A stretch of 64,000 bases of DNA from Mobilicoccus caccae (GTDB taxonomy: Bacteria; Actinomycetota; Actinomycetes; Actinomycetales; Dermatophilaceae). The stretch is taken from contig NZ_BSUO01000001.1 of the NCBI RefSeq assembly GCF_030161635.1, positions 682,001 through 746,000 on the forward strand, read 5' to 3'. Positions 45,977 to 55,648 of the stretch are shown piece after piece. Each line of letters begins with the position of its first letter. Position 1 is the first letter of the stretch. The position numbers were made by a program, and so were the translations under genes. The notes below the pieces were generated by a model. That model was not told the DNA's origin. It ran no database searches and was given only the letters and a program-made list of their open reading frames with translations.

Positions 45977-48071
45977 GACGCGAGACGCCGCGCCCCGACC
46001 GAGGTTCGACAGAGGTGTGGGAACCCCGTCGGTGCGTTTTCGTGTCGTCGTCTTCGCCGTCGTCATGGTGGCGCTCATGCTCGGCATCGCGTTGCCCTCG
46101 ACGATCAGCGCGGACCGTCAGAGCCGACTCACGTTGCGACTGACCACGACGATCGGCCCGGCACTGGACGCGGGGCTGGGGGCGCGCGCGGCGACCAACG
46201 ACGCGCACCGGGAGTCGAACCCGACCGAGGGAGGGGACACCCGGGCGGCCGAGGTGTTCGCGGGGGCGGCCCAGGCCGCGTCGCAGGAGATGGCGCACCT
46301 GGACGCGATCCTCGCCTCACCCGAGTTCGATGAGGACACCACCGTGCTCTCCTCGGAGATGCTGCCGTTGCAGGCCCGTCACCGTGAGGCCTTCGACGCC
46401 TGGTGGGCGTGGGCGGGCGCGGTCCAGGGTCGCCGTCCTACGACGGGGGAGGACGCTGAGGGCGACCGGCTCTACGCGACGTTCCTGCAGGCCAATCAGG
46501 CAGTGCTCGACGCGGTCCGCCGCGACCGTGACCAGCTGCGGGAGGCGACGGGGGCCGGCAGCGAACGCACGACGAGGATCGTCGTCGTCACCACGGGGAT
46601 CGCGGTGCTGCTCGCCCTGGCCGTCACGTGGTGGACGCTGCAGTCGCTGACCCACCCCATCCAGGCCCTGCGCGACACCGTACGACGCCAACGCGAGGGA
46701 CACCGCACGGCCTGGGCGAGCATCGACCGGGGCGCGCGCGAGGTGCGCGAACTCGCGGCCGACGTCAACGCGCTCACCGCCTCCCACCTCGAACTGCTCG
46801 ACGATCAGGCCATGCGGTTGGTGTTCGAGCGGGCCGAACGCGACCTCACCCGCGCCCTGCGCGATTCACCGACCCTGCGGACCGCGCTGTTCCTCACCGT
46901 CGAGAGCGTCGCCGAGAACCTCGGGGTCGACCACGTCGTGGCGCTCACGCGCGACGAGAGCGGCGAGAACGCCCAGGTCCAGCATTGGCTGGCCGACGAC
47001 CACACCGGGTGTGTCTCCGGCGACCAGGTGATCCGGGACGCCCTCGAGCTCACCGTCGACCGCATCTGGACCGGCAGCGAGCAGGTGATGCGCATCGACG
47101 ACCTGGCCGATGCCGACGCCCGGAGCGACCTCTCGCGCTTCGTCGACTCCGGCCTCCTCGCCGATACGGCCGGATGCCTGCTCGTGACCCCGATCGGGGT
47201 GCAGGACCGCACGATCGGGGTGCTCGTCGTCCACGAGAGCACACCACGGCGCCCGTGGCGCGATGCCGAGACCGCGTTCCTGGCCGGTGCCGCCGACGCC
47301 CTGGCCCGGTTCGTCGTCGCGGGCGAGGTCGAGCTCGAACGCGAGGACTACGTGCGCCAGCTCGAAGAGCTCGACCGGCAGAAGGACACCTTCCTCTCGA
47401 CGGTGAGCCACGAGTTGCGCACGCCGCTGACGAGCATCGCCGGGTACCTGGAGATGCTGCAGGACGGAGACGCCGGGGAACTCACCGCGCCGCAGGCGAA
47501 GATGCTGGAGACCATCGGGCGCAACACCGTGCGCCTGCGCAGCCTCATCGAGGACCTGCTCGTGCTCAACCGGATCCAGAACGCCGCGAGCACCTCGACG
47601 CGCGAGCTCGTCGACATGGGGGAGATCGTCCGGCGCGCGGTCGAGGAGCACCAGGCCTCCTCCCATGCCCAGGGGCTCACCCTGCGCAGTTCGGTGAAGG
47701 AGCCGGCCGTGGTGTTCGGTGACCGCGGCAACCTCACGCGCGCCGTGTCCAACATCCTCGCCAACGCCGTCAAGTTCACCCCGGCCGGTGGCGAGGTCGA
47801 CCTGGTCGCCGCCGTCGACGAGCAGACCCGCATCGTGCGGATCGTGTGCTCCGACACCGGGATCGGGATCCCCGACGGCGAATCCCCGCGGATCTCCGAG
47901 CGCTTCTTCCGCGGATCCAACGCCTCGACCGCCCAGATCCCCGGCACCGGCCTCGGGCTCGCGATCGTCCGCGGCATCGTCGAGAGCCACGGGGGACGGT
48001 TGTCGCTGACCTCGACCGAGAACAGCGGCACGACCGTCTCGGTGTCCCTGCCCGGCGCACCGGAGGCCTGA
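45969..48071 (+). CDS. HAMP-GAF sensor histidine kinase
   Basis: A 700-residue kinase. Membrane helices at about 22-45 and 202-224 enclose a 155-residue extracellular sensor region; HAMP-like linker about 225-278; GAF domain about 290-455; HisKA with His481 in TVSHELRTPLTSI; ATP-binding domain with N-box NILANAVKFTP, DTGIGIPDGESP and GTGLGLAIVRGIVESHGG. It should phosphorylate the receiver at 43000-43383. Being coded between two polysaccharide synthase genes is unusual and ties its signal to polymer output. Confidence 0.93.
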   Translation: MPETRDAAPRPRFDRGVGTPSVRFRVVVFAVVMVALMLGIALPSTISADRQSRLTLRLTTTIGPALDAGLGARAATNDAHRESNPTEGGDTRAAEVFAGAAQAASQEMAHLDAILASPEFDEDTTVLSSEMLPLQARHREAFDAWWAWAGAVQGRRPTTGEDAEGDRLYATFLQANQAVLDAVRRDRDQLREATGAGSERTTRIVVVTTGIAVLLALAVTWWTLQSLTHPIQALRDTVRRQREGHRTAWASIDRGAREVRELAADVNALTASHLELLDDQAMRLVFERAERDLTRALRDSPTLRTALFLTVESVAENLGVDHVVALTRDESGENAQVQHWLADDHTGCVSGDQVIRDALELTVDRIWTGSEQVMRIDDLADADARSDLSRFVDSGLLADTAGCLLVTPIGVQDRTIGVLVVHESTPRRPWRDAETAFLAGAADALARFVVAGEVELEREDYVRQLEELDRQKDTFLSTVSHELRTPLTSIAGYLEMLQDGDAGELTAPQAKMLETIGRNTVRLRSLIEDLLVLNRIQNAASTSTRELVDMGEIVRRAVEEHQASSHAQGLTLRSSVKEPAVVFGDRGNLTRAVSNILANAVKFTPAGGEVDLVAAVDEQTRIVRIVCSDTGIGIPDGESPRISERFFRGSNASTAQIPGTGLGLAIVRGIVESHGGRLSLTSTENSGTTVSVSLPGAPEA

Positions 48072-48205
48072 GGGGCCTCGATTACTCCTCGGTATCTATG
48101 GCCGAGTCGGCCCCGTTGGCCAGGTCGGACGTCCTGGACTATCGTCCAGCTCGCGGCGCGCCCGAAGGGGACCGTGCGCGGCCGGGGAGCACGACTGGGG
48201 GAGCC

Positions 48206-48384
48206 ATGAACATCGGAGTATTCGGGCCTGCCATGCCCGGGGGCCGGCGACGGATCTGATGATCCTCGCCGCGACGCTGTCGGCGTTGGCGGGACTGCTG
48301 TTCCTGCTGTACGTCGTCGCCGTGGTCGCGGGGGTGGCCTACGGCACGATCAGAGGCGGCACCCGCCGCGGGGTGGAGCGCTGA
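48206..48384 (+). CDS. Small membrane protein (59 aa if one G is restored)
   Basis: As given there is a 17-codon reading frame from ATG 48206 (with GGGGGAG upstream) whose TGA overlaps the ATG of a 41-codon frame (48259-48384). If the G5 run 48239-48243 lacks one G, both join into a single 59-residue protein: a short N-terminus, one hydrophobic helix (AALSALAGLLFLLYVVAVVAGVAY-like; split here as LAGLLFLLYVVAVVAGV) and a basic tail RGGTRRGVER. Stop is one base before the start of the second synthase gene. Small membrane partners are known in other synthase systems; this one has no known family. Confidence 0.55.
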
Positions 48385-48385
48385 G

Positions 48386-49879
48386 ATGCTGCTGTCCGCC
48401 TGGCCCCTCTGGCCTGTCGTCGCCGTCGTCCTCAAGGGTGCATCCATCGCGTTCATCGCGACCGTGCTGCTCCACGGGCTCGTCATGCTGATCCTGTCGC
48501 GCCGGGCGGTGCGGCCGCCGGCCGGGCCTGCGCCGACGCCCCGCGTCGTCCTGCTCGTGCCCTGCCTCAACGAGGCGCGGGTGCTCGCGGCGAGCATCGA
48601 CCGGCTCCTGTGCCTGCCGCACGAGGACCTCGTGGTCGTCATCATCGACGACGGCTCGGACGACGAGACCGCCTCGATCGTCGCCTCCTACGCCCACCCC
48701 CAGGTGCGCCTGCTGCGCCGGGTCCTGCCCGAGGCACGGCAGGGCAAGGGTGCTGCCCTCAACGCCGCGGTCGCCTGGCTCGTCGGCTCCGACATCGTCG
48801 GCGACCGCTCACCGGCCGACGTCGTCATCGGGGTCGTCGACGCCGACGGCCGCCTCGAGGACGACGTGTTCACCGAGGTGCTGCCGTACTTCGGCGACCC
48901 GATGATCGGCGGGGTGCAGACCGGGGTCCGCATCAACAACCGGCACGTCAGCCGACTGGCACGGATGCAGGACATGGAGTTCGTCACCTTCACCGACGTC
49001 TACCAGCGGGCGCGGGTGTCGATCGGCAGCGTCGGCCTCGGCGGCAACGGCCAGTTCATGCGCCTGTCCGCGCTGCAGGATCTCGGCGAGCGTCCGTGGT
49101 CGGACTCCCTCACCGAGGACCTGGACCTCGGCCTGCGCCTCACCGCCCGCGGGTGGCGCACCGTGTACTGCCCGACGACCGCCGTGCACCAGCAGGGGGT
49201 CGTGGAGTTCGGCCGCCTCGTCCGTCAGCGCACGCGGTGGTTCCACGGGCACCTGCAGGCCTGGCGTCTGCTGCCCGAGATCGTCCGCGACGTCCGCGGC
49301 GTGGCCCGGTGGGACCTCGTCTACCACGTGACCGCGCCGTACCTGCTGCTCGTGGCCTCGCTGCTCACGGCGTCGTTCGTCCTCGGCCTCCTCGCGCTGG
49401 GCCTCGCCGCCGCGAGCGGAGCCCCGTTCCTCGGCTGGTGGGTGGTGATCGCCTACCTGCTCGCGGTCGTCCCGGCGCTGTGCTTCTCCCAGGTCTACCG
49501 CGCCCGGGAGCGGGCCGACGGACTCACCCGGCTCGGAGCGATGGGGGTGGCGCACCTCTACGTCCTCTACGGGCTGATGTGGTACCTCGCCGGCTGGCGC
49601 GCCGTGGGCCGGATCATCCTGGCCCGCACGGGCTGGGCCAAGACCGCACGGACCGCCGAGACCGCCGTGACGACCCTGCCTCCGGTGGCGGGCGGCACGC
49701 TCGAGACGGCGCCGGAACCCTCGGCCGCCGACCTCGCCGACGTGCGGGGAGCCTCCGCGGTGTCGGTGCCCGTCGGCCTCGGCCAGGGACGCGTGGCGGG
49801 CGGCCCTCGGGCCCCCTTCCGCTCGGCGGACCGCCCTGGACGGGCACGCTCGTCCACGTCGACCCCGGACCCGGCGTGA
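48386..49879 (+). CDS. Processive family 2 polysaccharide synthase (second)
   Basis: A 497-residue inner-membrane enzyme: one or two N-terminal membrane helices, the GT-A domain with VVLLVPCLNEARVL, IIDDGSDDETASIV, GVVDADGRLEDD, SLTEDLDLGLRL and RQRTRWFHG (QxxRW-type), then four C-terminal helices and a 70-residue cytoplasmic tail. It is a different lineage from the first synthase. Two synthases in one operon may make two polymers, or a mixed one. Its TGA overlaps the GTG of the lipoprotein gene (GTGA, 49876-49879). Confidence 0.92.
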   Translation: MLLSAWPLWPVVAVVLKGASIAFIATVLLHGLVMLILSRRAVRPPAGPAPTPRVVLLVPCLNEARVLAASIDRLLCLPHEDLVVVIIDDGSDDETASIVASYAHPQVRLLRRVLPEARQGKGAALNAAVAWLVGSDIVGDRSPADVVIGVVDADGRLEDDVFTEVLPYFGDPMIGGVQTGVRINNRHVSRLARMQDMEFVTFTDVYQRARVSIGSVGLGGNGQFMRLSALQDLGERPWSDSLTEDLDLGLRLTARGWRTVYCPTTAVHQQGVVEFGRLVRQRTRWFHGHLQAWRLLPEIVRDVRGVARWDLVYHVTAPYLLLVASLLTASFVLGLLALGLAAASGAPFLGWWVVIAYLLAVVPALCFSQVYRARERADGLTRLGAMGVAHLYVLYGLMWYLAGWRAVGRIILARTGWAKTARTAETAVTTLPPVAGGTLETAPEPSAADLADVRGASAVSVPVGLGQGRVAGGPRAPFRSADRPGRARSSTSTPDPA

Positions 49880-50616
49880 GCGGCGCACGTGCGCTGGTCG
49901 CGGGCCTCGTGACGGTGTCGTCGATGACCCTCGCGGCGTGCGGCACCGGCGGTCAGGGATCCGCAGACTGGCGAGAGGGCGAGCAGCGCGGCCCGTGGAC
50001 CCTGGTGTTCGACGGCTACGGGAAGGCGAGCGGTGACGCGGATCGGGTGCGCCTCGGCCCGCGGGTGGCCGCGGATCACGACGTCACGCACGGCGCGCTC
50101 GCCGTGGACGCCACCGCCCCGGCCGATGTGCGGATGGCCGGCACCGTGACCACGGTCGAGCAACTGCGTGAGGGCACCCCCAACCCGTGGGAGGTCGGGT
50201 GGATGCTCTGGCGCTACACCGACCCCGACCACTTCTACGCCCTCGCGGTGAAACCCAACGGGTGGGAGCTGTCCAAGCAGGACCCGGCCTACCCGGGCAA
50301 GCAACGGTTCCTGGCCTCCGGGGACACCCCGGTCCATCCGACCGGGCGCGGCTATCGCGTCGAGATCGTCGCGGTCGGACCCACGATGACCGTCCGCGTC
50401 GACGACACCGTCCTGGCCACCGTCACCGACGGCGAGCGGCCCTACCTCACCGGCGGGGTGGGGCTGTACACCGAGGACGCCGTCGTCGACTTCACACGGG
50501 TCCGCACCGAGCGGGCCGCCGCACTTCCGGCCTGGGCGAGCGTGCCCGTGCCGGCATCGACCGGGTCCGGCCGCGGGGGAGCGTCCGGACCCACGGGCAC
50601 GGGGAGCACATCATGA
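49876..50616 (+). CDS. Lipoprotein with ConA/LamG-like carbohydrate-binding fold
   Basis: A 246-residue exported lipoprotein. The signal peptide ends in a lipobox LAAC (residues about 20-23). The mature part has WTLVFDGYGKASGD, EVGWMLWRYTDPDHFYALAVKPNGWEL and YLTGGVGLYTEDAVVDFTRVR, the jelly-roll pattern of DUF1080/LamG-like domains that bind or cut polysaccharide. A catalytic residue cannot be assigned, so binding is the safer guess. The tail is Gly/Ser-rich. GTG 49876 overlaps the upstream stop; the next ATG overlaps its own stop (ATGA). Confidence 0.82.
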   Translation: MSGARALVAGLVTVSSMTLAACGTGGQGSADWREGEQRGPWTLVFDGYGKASGDADRVRLGPRVAADHDVTHGALAVDATAPADVRMAGTVTTVEQLREGTPNPWEVGWMLWRYTDPDHFYALAVKPNGWELSKQDPAYPGKQRFLASGDTPVHPTGRGYRVEIVAVGPTMTVRVDDTVLATVTDGERPYLTGGVGLYTEDAVVDFTRVRTERAAALPAWASVPVPASTGSGRGGASGPTGTGSTS

Positions 50617-52420
50617 CGAAGATCAAGGCGTCCTCGATCATCACCCTGGCGTTTCTCGCCGCGGTCGCGACGACCGGGGCGGGGATCTACCAGGCCGAGC
50701 GCACGGCGTACCTGGCCAGCCAACACGCACCGCCGCAGCAGTACGCCACGGCCGTCGACGCGTGGGCGCAGCAGGGGGTGGCCACCCCGGCGGCACGCGA
50801 GGACACCACCCGGGAGGGCCAGGCGCTCACCTTCGGACCGACCTCGGGCACCCGGACCCTCGTCCTCTACGGCACGGGTGGTGCCTACGCCGCGGAGTCC
50901 GAGCTGTCGGCGACCTCGGCCGCCCAGCTCGCCACGCACTTCGGGCCGGTCACCACCCTGCCCCTGCGCTCCTACACACCGGGCCTGCTCGATCGGTACG
51001 ACGCGTTGCTCTACGTGGGCGTCTCCTACGAGCCGACACTGCCGGCGGGCCTGGCCGACGACATCGTCACCGGCGATGCCCAGGTGGTCTGGGCCGGGTC
51101 GAACGTGCAGGGCCTGGCCGGCTCGAGCGAGGGCGGGACGCAGGAGGACGCGCGTCGCCGGTTCGTCGCGAAGTACGGGTGGGACGCGAGCGCCTCCAAG
51201 GTGGCCACCACCGACCTCGTGGAGAAGGTGCGGTACAAGCAGACCGATCTGCTGCGGGCCTCACCGGGCGGGCAGGGGACGCTGATCGCGCCGCACATCC
51301 TCGACGCCGAGGCGGTCGACGTCCTCGCCGAGGGCGTCTGCACCGACACCTGCCGCACGCCCGATCACTCCGGCGACGGCACGGTGCCGTGGGCCATCCG
51401 CTCGGGCAACCTCACCTACGTGGGGGAGTCACCCTTCCGGTTCCCCGTCGAGAACGGTCACCACCTCGCCTACGCCGACCTTCTGTACGCGGCGCTCGGT
51501 GACGACGTCGAGCCGGTGCGTCAGGCGGCGGTGCGGCTGGAGGACGTCAGCCCGAACTCCGACCCGGCGCGGATCCGGCAGTTCGCCGAATACCTGCACG
51601 GCGAGGGGGTGCCGTTCCAGATCGCCGTCGTCCCGAACTTCGTCGACCGTCCCGGCACCACCCTGGGCGGCCGCCCGCGCAACCTCACGCTCGCCGACAC
51701 CCCCGACCTCGTCGAGGCGCTGCGGTACGCACAGAGCAAGGGCGCGACGCTCATCCAGCACGGCACCACCCACCAGTACGACTCCGTGGCCAACCCGTAC
51801 GCGGGCGCGACCGGCGACGACTTCGAGTTCTACCGCGCGGCCTGCGTCGACTCCGACCAGGGCGCGGGGCGCGCGCAACGGACCTACCGCGCCTGCGAGA
51901 AGGACACCGACGTCGCCCTCGTCGGCCCCATCGGGCAGGACGACGCGCAGACGTGGGCGACCCGCATCGCCGGTGGCCGTGCGCTCTTCGGGGCAGCCGG
52001 GCTCGAGGCTCCCGCGATCTTCGAGACGCCGCACTACGCCGCCAGCACAGAGGCCTACCGAGGCATGCGGCGCGTCTACGACACCCGTTACGAACGAGGC
52101 ATGTTCACCGACGGGCTGCTCAGCGGCACCGCCGGGACGGGGGCCGAGGCCGACCAGATCTTCCCCTACCGTGTGATCGACGTGCACGGCTCGGTGATCC
52201 TGCCCGAGAACCTCGGCAGCGTGGCGCCGGAGTCCTACAGCGGGCACGCGCAGCGCTCGCCGGAGGAGATCGTCGAGGCCGCCCGGACCAACCTCGTCGT
52301 GCGTGAGTCGACGGCGAGCTTCTTCTACCACCCCTTCCTCCCCTGGAGGGCCTGCAGCGGATCGTCGAGGGAATCAAGGCCGAGGGCTACACGTTCGTGA
52401 GAGCGTCGGATCTTCGGTAG
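50613..52420 (+). CDS. DUF2334 polysaccharide-deacetylase-like protein, YdaL-like (frameshifted at the end as given)
   Basis: Restored, about 602 residues: N-terminal signal anchor ([19 protein letters not shown]), a middle domain of about 290 residues, and the DUF2334 domain from about 305: [43 protein letters not shown] and [16 protein letters not shown]2334 proteins are NodB-fold relatives; B. subtilis YdaL, in the ydaJKLMN exopolysaccharide operon, has one. It would trim or deacetylate the polymer outside the cell. One C is missing at the run 52340-52343; adding it restores [19 protein letters not shown] and the stop at 52420. Last gene of the operon. Confidence 0.88.
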
Positions 52421-52587
52421 AGCGCCCGCCCGCGAGTTGGACGAACGCCGGGGGATTTGACAGGATGGAGCGTTGGCTGCCGGTTCACGCACCGGAGGCA
52501 CGCCGCGAGGCGTCCTCCACGATCGATCCCGAACGAGTCGGAACGATCGCCGCGACCCGGCGGACCCCAGGACCCGAGGAGAAGCCC

Positions 52588-52794
52588 GTGCAGAAGAACA
52601 TCCACCCCGAGTACGTCGAGACGACCGTGACGTGCACCTGCGGTAACGAGTTCGTCACCCGCAGCACCGCCACGAGCGGCCGCATCAGCGCCGACGTCTG
52701 CAGCCAGTGCCACCCGTTCTACACGGGCAAGCAGAAGATCCTCGACACCGGTGGTCGCGTGGCCCGCTTCCAGCAGCGCTACGGCAAGAAGTAG
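52588..52794 (+). CDS. rpmE: Ribosomal protein bL31 (zinc type)
   Basis: A 68-residue protein with [33 protein letters not shown] and a basic C-terminus. The four-cysteine set marks the zinc-binding C+ form. GTG 52588 has GAGGAGAAG upstream. It normally follows rho in actinobacteria; here 9.6 kb separates them. A strong terminator closes the gene. Confidence 0.96.
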   Translation: MQKNIHPEYVETTVTCTCGNEFVTRSTATSGRISADVCSQCHPFYTGKQKILDTGGRVARFQQRYGKK

Positions 52795-52803
52795 CTCGCT
52801 CGC

Positions 52804-52838
52804 GAACGCCGACCTCCCTCTTCGGGAGGTCGGCGTTC
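52804..52838 (+). terminator. rpmE terminator
   Basis: Perfect 15-bp stem, GAACGCCGACCTCCC with GGGAGGTCGGCGTTC, five-base loop TCTTC, ten bases after the rpmE stop. Confidence 0.9.
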
Positions 52839-52884
52839 TGCTGTCTGTGCCCCCGTCCGCCCGCTCGTCCCGTCGAGGTGACCC

Positions 52885-53988
52885 ATGACCCCCATCGACC
52901 CGGCCCTGACCGCGTCGGCCCAGCCGATGCTCGCCGAACATGCGGAGTGCGAGGCCCGGCTGTCCGACCCCGAGGTGCTGGCCGATCCGTCGCTGGTGCG
53001 CACGGTGAACAAGCGGTACGCCGCCCTCGGGCCGACCGTGGCCGCCTACCGGGCCCTGGTCACCGCGGACGAGGACCTGCAGGCCGCCACCGAACTGGCC
53101 GGTGACGACGCGGAGTTCGCCGAGGAGGTTCCGGCGTTGGAGGCGACGCGGGACGAGGCGGCCGACAGGCTGCGCATCCTGCTCCTGCCGCGCGATCCCG
53201 ACGACGACCGCGACGTCATCCTCGAGGTCAAGGCGGGGGAGGGCGGTGAGGAGTCCGCCCTGTTCGCGGGCGACCTCGTGCGCATGTACCTGCGCTACGC
53301 CGAGCGGCGCGGCTGGTCGGCCCAGATCATCGACGCGACCGAGTCCGACCTCGGCGGCTACAAGGACGTCAAGGTCGCCGTCAAGGCCAAGGGCGTCGCC
53401 GCGCCGGGTGAGGCCCCCTGGGCGCGACTGAAGTACGAGGGCGGCGTGCACCGCGTGCAACGCGTGCCCGTCACCGAGAGCCAGGGCCGCATCCACACCT
53501 CCGCGGCCGGAGTGCTCGTGCTGCCGGAGGTCGAGGACGAGACCGAGGTCGAGATCAACCCCAACGACCTGCGCATCGACGTCTACCGCAGCTCCGGCCC
53601 CGGCGGGCAGTCGGTCAACACCACCGACTCCGCGGTGCGCATCACCCACCTGCCCACCGGCATCGTCGTCTCCTGTCAGAACGAGAAGTCCCAGCTGCAG
53701 AACAAGGAGGCCGCGCTGCGCGTGCTGCGCGCCCGCCTGCTGCAGGCCGCCCGCGACGAGGCCGAGGCCGAGGCGTCGGCCGCCCGCCGCAGCCAGGTGC
53801 GCACCGTCGACCGCAGCGAGCGCATCCGCACCTACAACTTTCCCGAGAACCGCATCGCCGATCACCGCACCGGCTTCAAGGCCTACAACCTCGACACCGT
53901 CCTCGACGGTGACCTCGACCCCGTCGTCGGATCGGCGCTGGCCGCCGACGAGGTGGCGCGCATGGCGAGCCTGGCCGGCGAGTCCTGA
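52885..53988 (+). CDS. prfA: Peptide chain release factor 1
   Basis: A 367-residue factor that frees the chain at UAG and UAA. The peptidyl-hydrolysis motif GGQ lies in [17 protein letters not shown] (residues about 241-246); the stop-codon reading region carries [14 protein letters not shown] with PVT in place of the common PAT/PVT pair, as in other actinobacteria. [15 protein letters not shown] and a C-terminal [12 protein letters not shown] are further family parts. Its stop shares one base with prmC (TGATG), whose product methylates the GGQ glutamine. Confidence 0.96.
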   Translation: MTPIDPALTASAQPMLAEHAECEARLSDPEVLADPSLVRTVNKRYAALGPTVAAYRALVTADEDLQAATELAGDDAEFAEEVPALEATRDEAADRLRILLLPRDPDDDRDVILEVKAGEGGEESALFAGDLVRMYLRYAERRGWSAQIIDATESDLGGYKDVKVAVKAKGVAAPGEAPWARLKYEGGVHRVQRVPVTESQGRIHTSAAGVLVLPEVEDETEVEINPNDLRIDVYRSSGPGGQSVNTTDSAVRITHLPTGIVVSCQNEKSQLQNKEAALRVLRARLLQAARDEAEAEASAARRSQVRTVDRSERIRTYNFPENRIADHRTGFKAYNLDTVLDGDLDPVVGSALAADEVARMASLAGES

Positions 53989-54893
53989 TGGCGACCGAGG
54001 CCGACCTGCGCGAGGTCGTGCGGCAGGCCACCGCGCGCCTGAGCACCGCCGGGGTGGCCACGCCGCGCGTCGACGCCTGCGCGCTGCTCGCGTTCGTGCT
54101 CGAGGTCGAGGTCGGTGAGCTCGAACGGCGGATCGTCCTCGGCCACGGGCTGCCGGTCGACCTCGCCGCCCGGTTCGCGGCGCTGCTGGAGCGCCGCTGC
54201 GCCCGTGAGCCGCTGCAGCACCTCACCGGCCGCGCGGGGTTCCGCCGACTCGACCTCGCCGTCGGCCCGGGGGTGTTCGTCCCCCGGCCCGAGACCGAGG
54301 TGGTCGCCGGCCTCGCGATCGAGGAGCTGACCCGCCGTGACGCCGGTGAGCGCCTCGTCGCGGTCGACCTGTGCACCGGCTCGGGAGCGATCGCGCTCGC
54401 GCTGGCCGACGAGGTGCCCGGCGTCGAGGTCCACGCGGTCGAGGTCTCCGAGGCGGCCCTGGTGTGGACGCGCCGCAACATCGAGGAGACGGGTCTGCCG
54501 GTCGCCCTCCACGCCGACGACGTCACCGGCCGGCTCGACACCCTCGCCGACCTGCGCGGACGCGTCGCCGTCGTCGTCAGCAACCCGCCGTACATCCCGC
54601 CCGACGCCGTGCCTATCGACGTCGAGGTGGCCGGGCACGACCCGCACGAGGCCCTCTACGGCGGCGGCCGCGACGGACTCGACGTGCCGCGCGCCGTCGT
54701 CGCGGCGGCCGCGGCTCTGCTCGTCCCCGGCGGCCTGCTCGTCATGGAACACGCCGACGTCCAGTCCGGGACGCTGACCGACCTCCTGAGCGCCGATGAC
54801 GCCTGGCAGGACGTCGCGGCGCACACCGACCTGACCGGCCGGCCACGCGCGGTCGCCGCCCGGCGCACGGCGATCCGCACACCCGGCTCATAG
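53988..54893 (+). CDS. prmC: Release-factor glutamine methyltransferase
   Basis: A 301-residue SAM enzyme that methylates the GGQ glutamine of release factors. GFRRLDLAVGPGVFVPRPETE, the SAM loop VDLCTGSGAIALALA, and the NPPY catalytic motif (residues 199-202) are present. Overlaps prfA by one base. Its TAG stop (54891-54893) is also the first half of the -10 element of the following gene. Confidence 0.95.
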   Translation: MATEADLREVVRQATARLSTAGVATPRVDACALLAFVLEVEVGELERRIVLGHGLPVDLAARFAALLERRCAREPLQHLTGRAGFRRLDLAVGPGVFVPRPETEVVAGLAIEELTRRDAGERLVAVDLCTGSGAIALALADEVPGVEVHAVEVSEAALVWTRRNIEETGLPVALHADDVTGRLDTLADLRGRVAVVVSNPPYIPPDAVPIDVEVAGHDPHEALYGGGRDGLDVPRAVVAAAAALLVPGGLLVMEHADVQSGTLTDLLSADDAWQDVAAHTDLTGRPRAVAARRTAIRTPGS

Positions 54894-54896
54894 ACT
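54891..54896 (+). promoter_or_regulatory. -10 element TAGACT for a leaderless mRNA
   Basis: TAGACT begins with the prmC stop codon and is followed by 7 bases and the ATG at 54904 of the threonylcarbamoyl-AMP synthase gene. Confidence 0.6.
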
Positions 54897-54903
54897 CACC
54901 ACC

Positions 54904-55638
54904 ATGAGCCCCGTCATCAGCACGAGCGACGACGACGGACGCGAGAAGGGCATCCGGGCCGCGGTCGACGCCGTCCGCGACGGTCGCCTCGTCGTCATCC
55001 CCACCGACACCGTCTACGGAGTCGGCGCCGACGCCTTCGACGAGGCGGCCGTCGCCGCCCTCCTGGAGGCCAAGGGGCGCGGCCGTGAGATGCCGCCCCC
55101 GGTCCTCGTGCCGAGCCCGCGCACCATCGACGGACTCGCCGTCGACGTCCCCGAGTACGCCCGCCGGCTCATCAGCCGGTTCTGGCCCGGAGCCCTGACG
55201 GTCGTCGTGCGCGCCCAGGCCTCGCTCATGTGGGACCTCGGGGAGACCAACGGCACCGTCGCGGTCCGCATGCCCGATCAGCAACTCGCGCTCGCGGTGC
55301 TCGCCGAGACCGGCCCCATGGCCGTGACCAGCGCCAACCGCACCGGCGAGCCGCCCGCCCGCACGATCACCGAGGCCGCCAGCCAGCTCGGCGCGAGCGT
55401 GACGGTCTACCTCGACGACGGCCCCGTCGGCGACAGCGAGGCCTCGACCATCGTCGACTGCACCGGCGACGCGCCGGTCATCCTGCGCCGCGGCGCGATC
55501 GAGGAGTCCGACATCCTCGCGGCGATCGCCGAGCCTGAGCAGGATCCCGAGGATCCGGCCGAGGGCATCGACGCCACCGGTGGCGCCACCGCCGTCGATC
55601 CCGCCGCCCCCACCCGTCGACCTGCGACGGAGGACTGA
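54904..55638 (+). CDS. tsaC: L-threonylcarbamoyladenylate synthase (Sua5/YrdC)
   Basis: A 244-residue enzyme for the t6A modification of tRNAs: VVIPTDTVYGVGADAF, KGRGREMPPPVLVPS, SRFWPGALTVVV and VAVRMPDQQ, then MAVTSANRTGEPPA, all characteristic of the YrdC fold. The last 35 residues are an acidic tail without the Sua5 domain. It starts 10 bases after prmC with its own -10 box. As in most actinobacteria it precedes the wecA-like gene. Confidence 0.94.
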   Translation: MSPVISTSDDDGREKGIRAAVDAVRDGRLVVIPTDTVYGVGADAFDEAAVAALLEAKGRGREMPPPVLVPSPRTIDGLAVDVPEYARRLISRFWPGALTVVVRAQASLMWDLGETNGTVAVRMPDQQLALAVLAETGPMAVTSANRTGEPPARTITEAASQLGASVTVYLDDGPVGDSEASTIVDCTGDAPVILRRGAIEESDILAAIAEPEQDPEDPAEGIDATGGATAVDPAAPTRRPATED

Positions 55639-55648
55639 GCCCCCAGCC

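Noticed and set aside
48072-48205. A riboswitch in the gap between kinase and small membrane protein
   Set aside because: Only a short hairpin (CTGGAC/GTCCAG) is visible; no conserved c-di-GMP or c-di-AMP aptamer core could be recognised.
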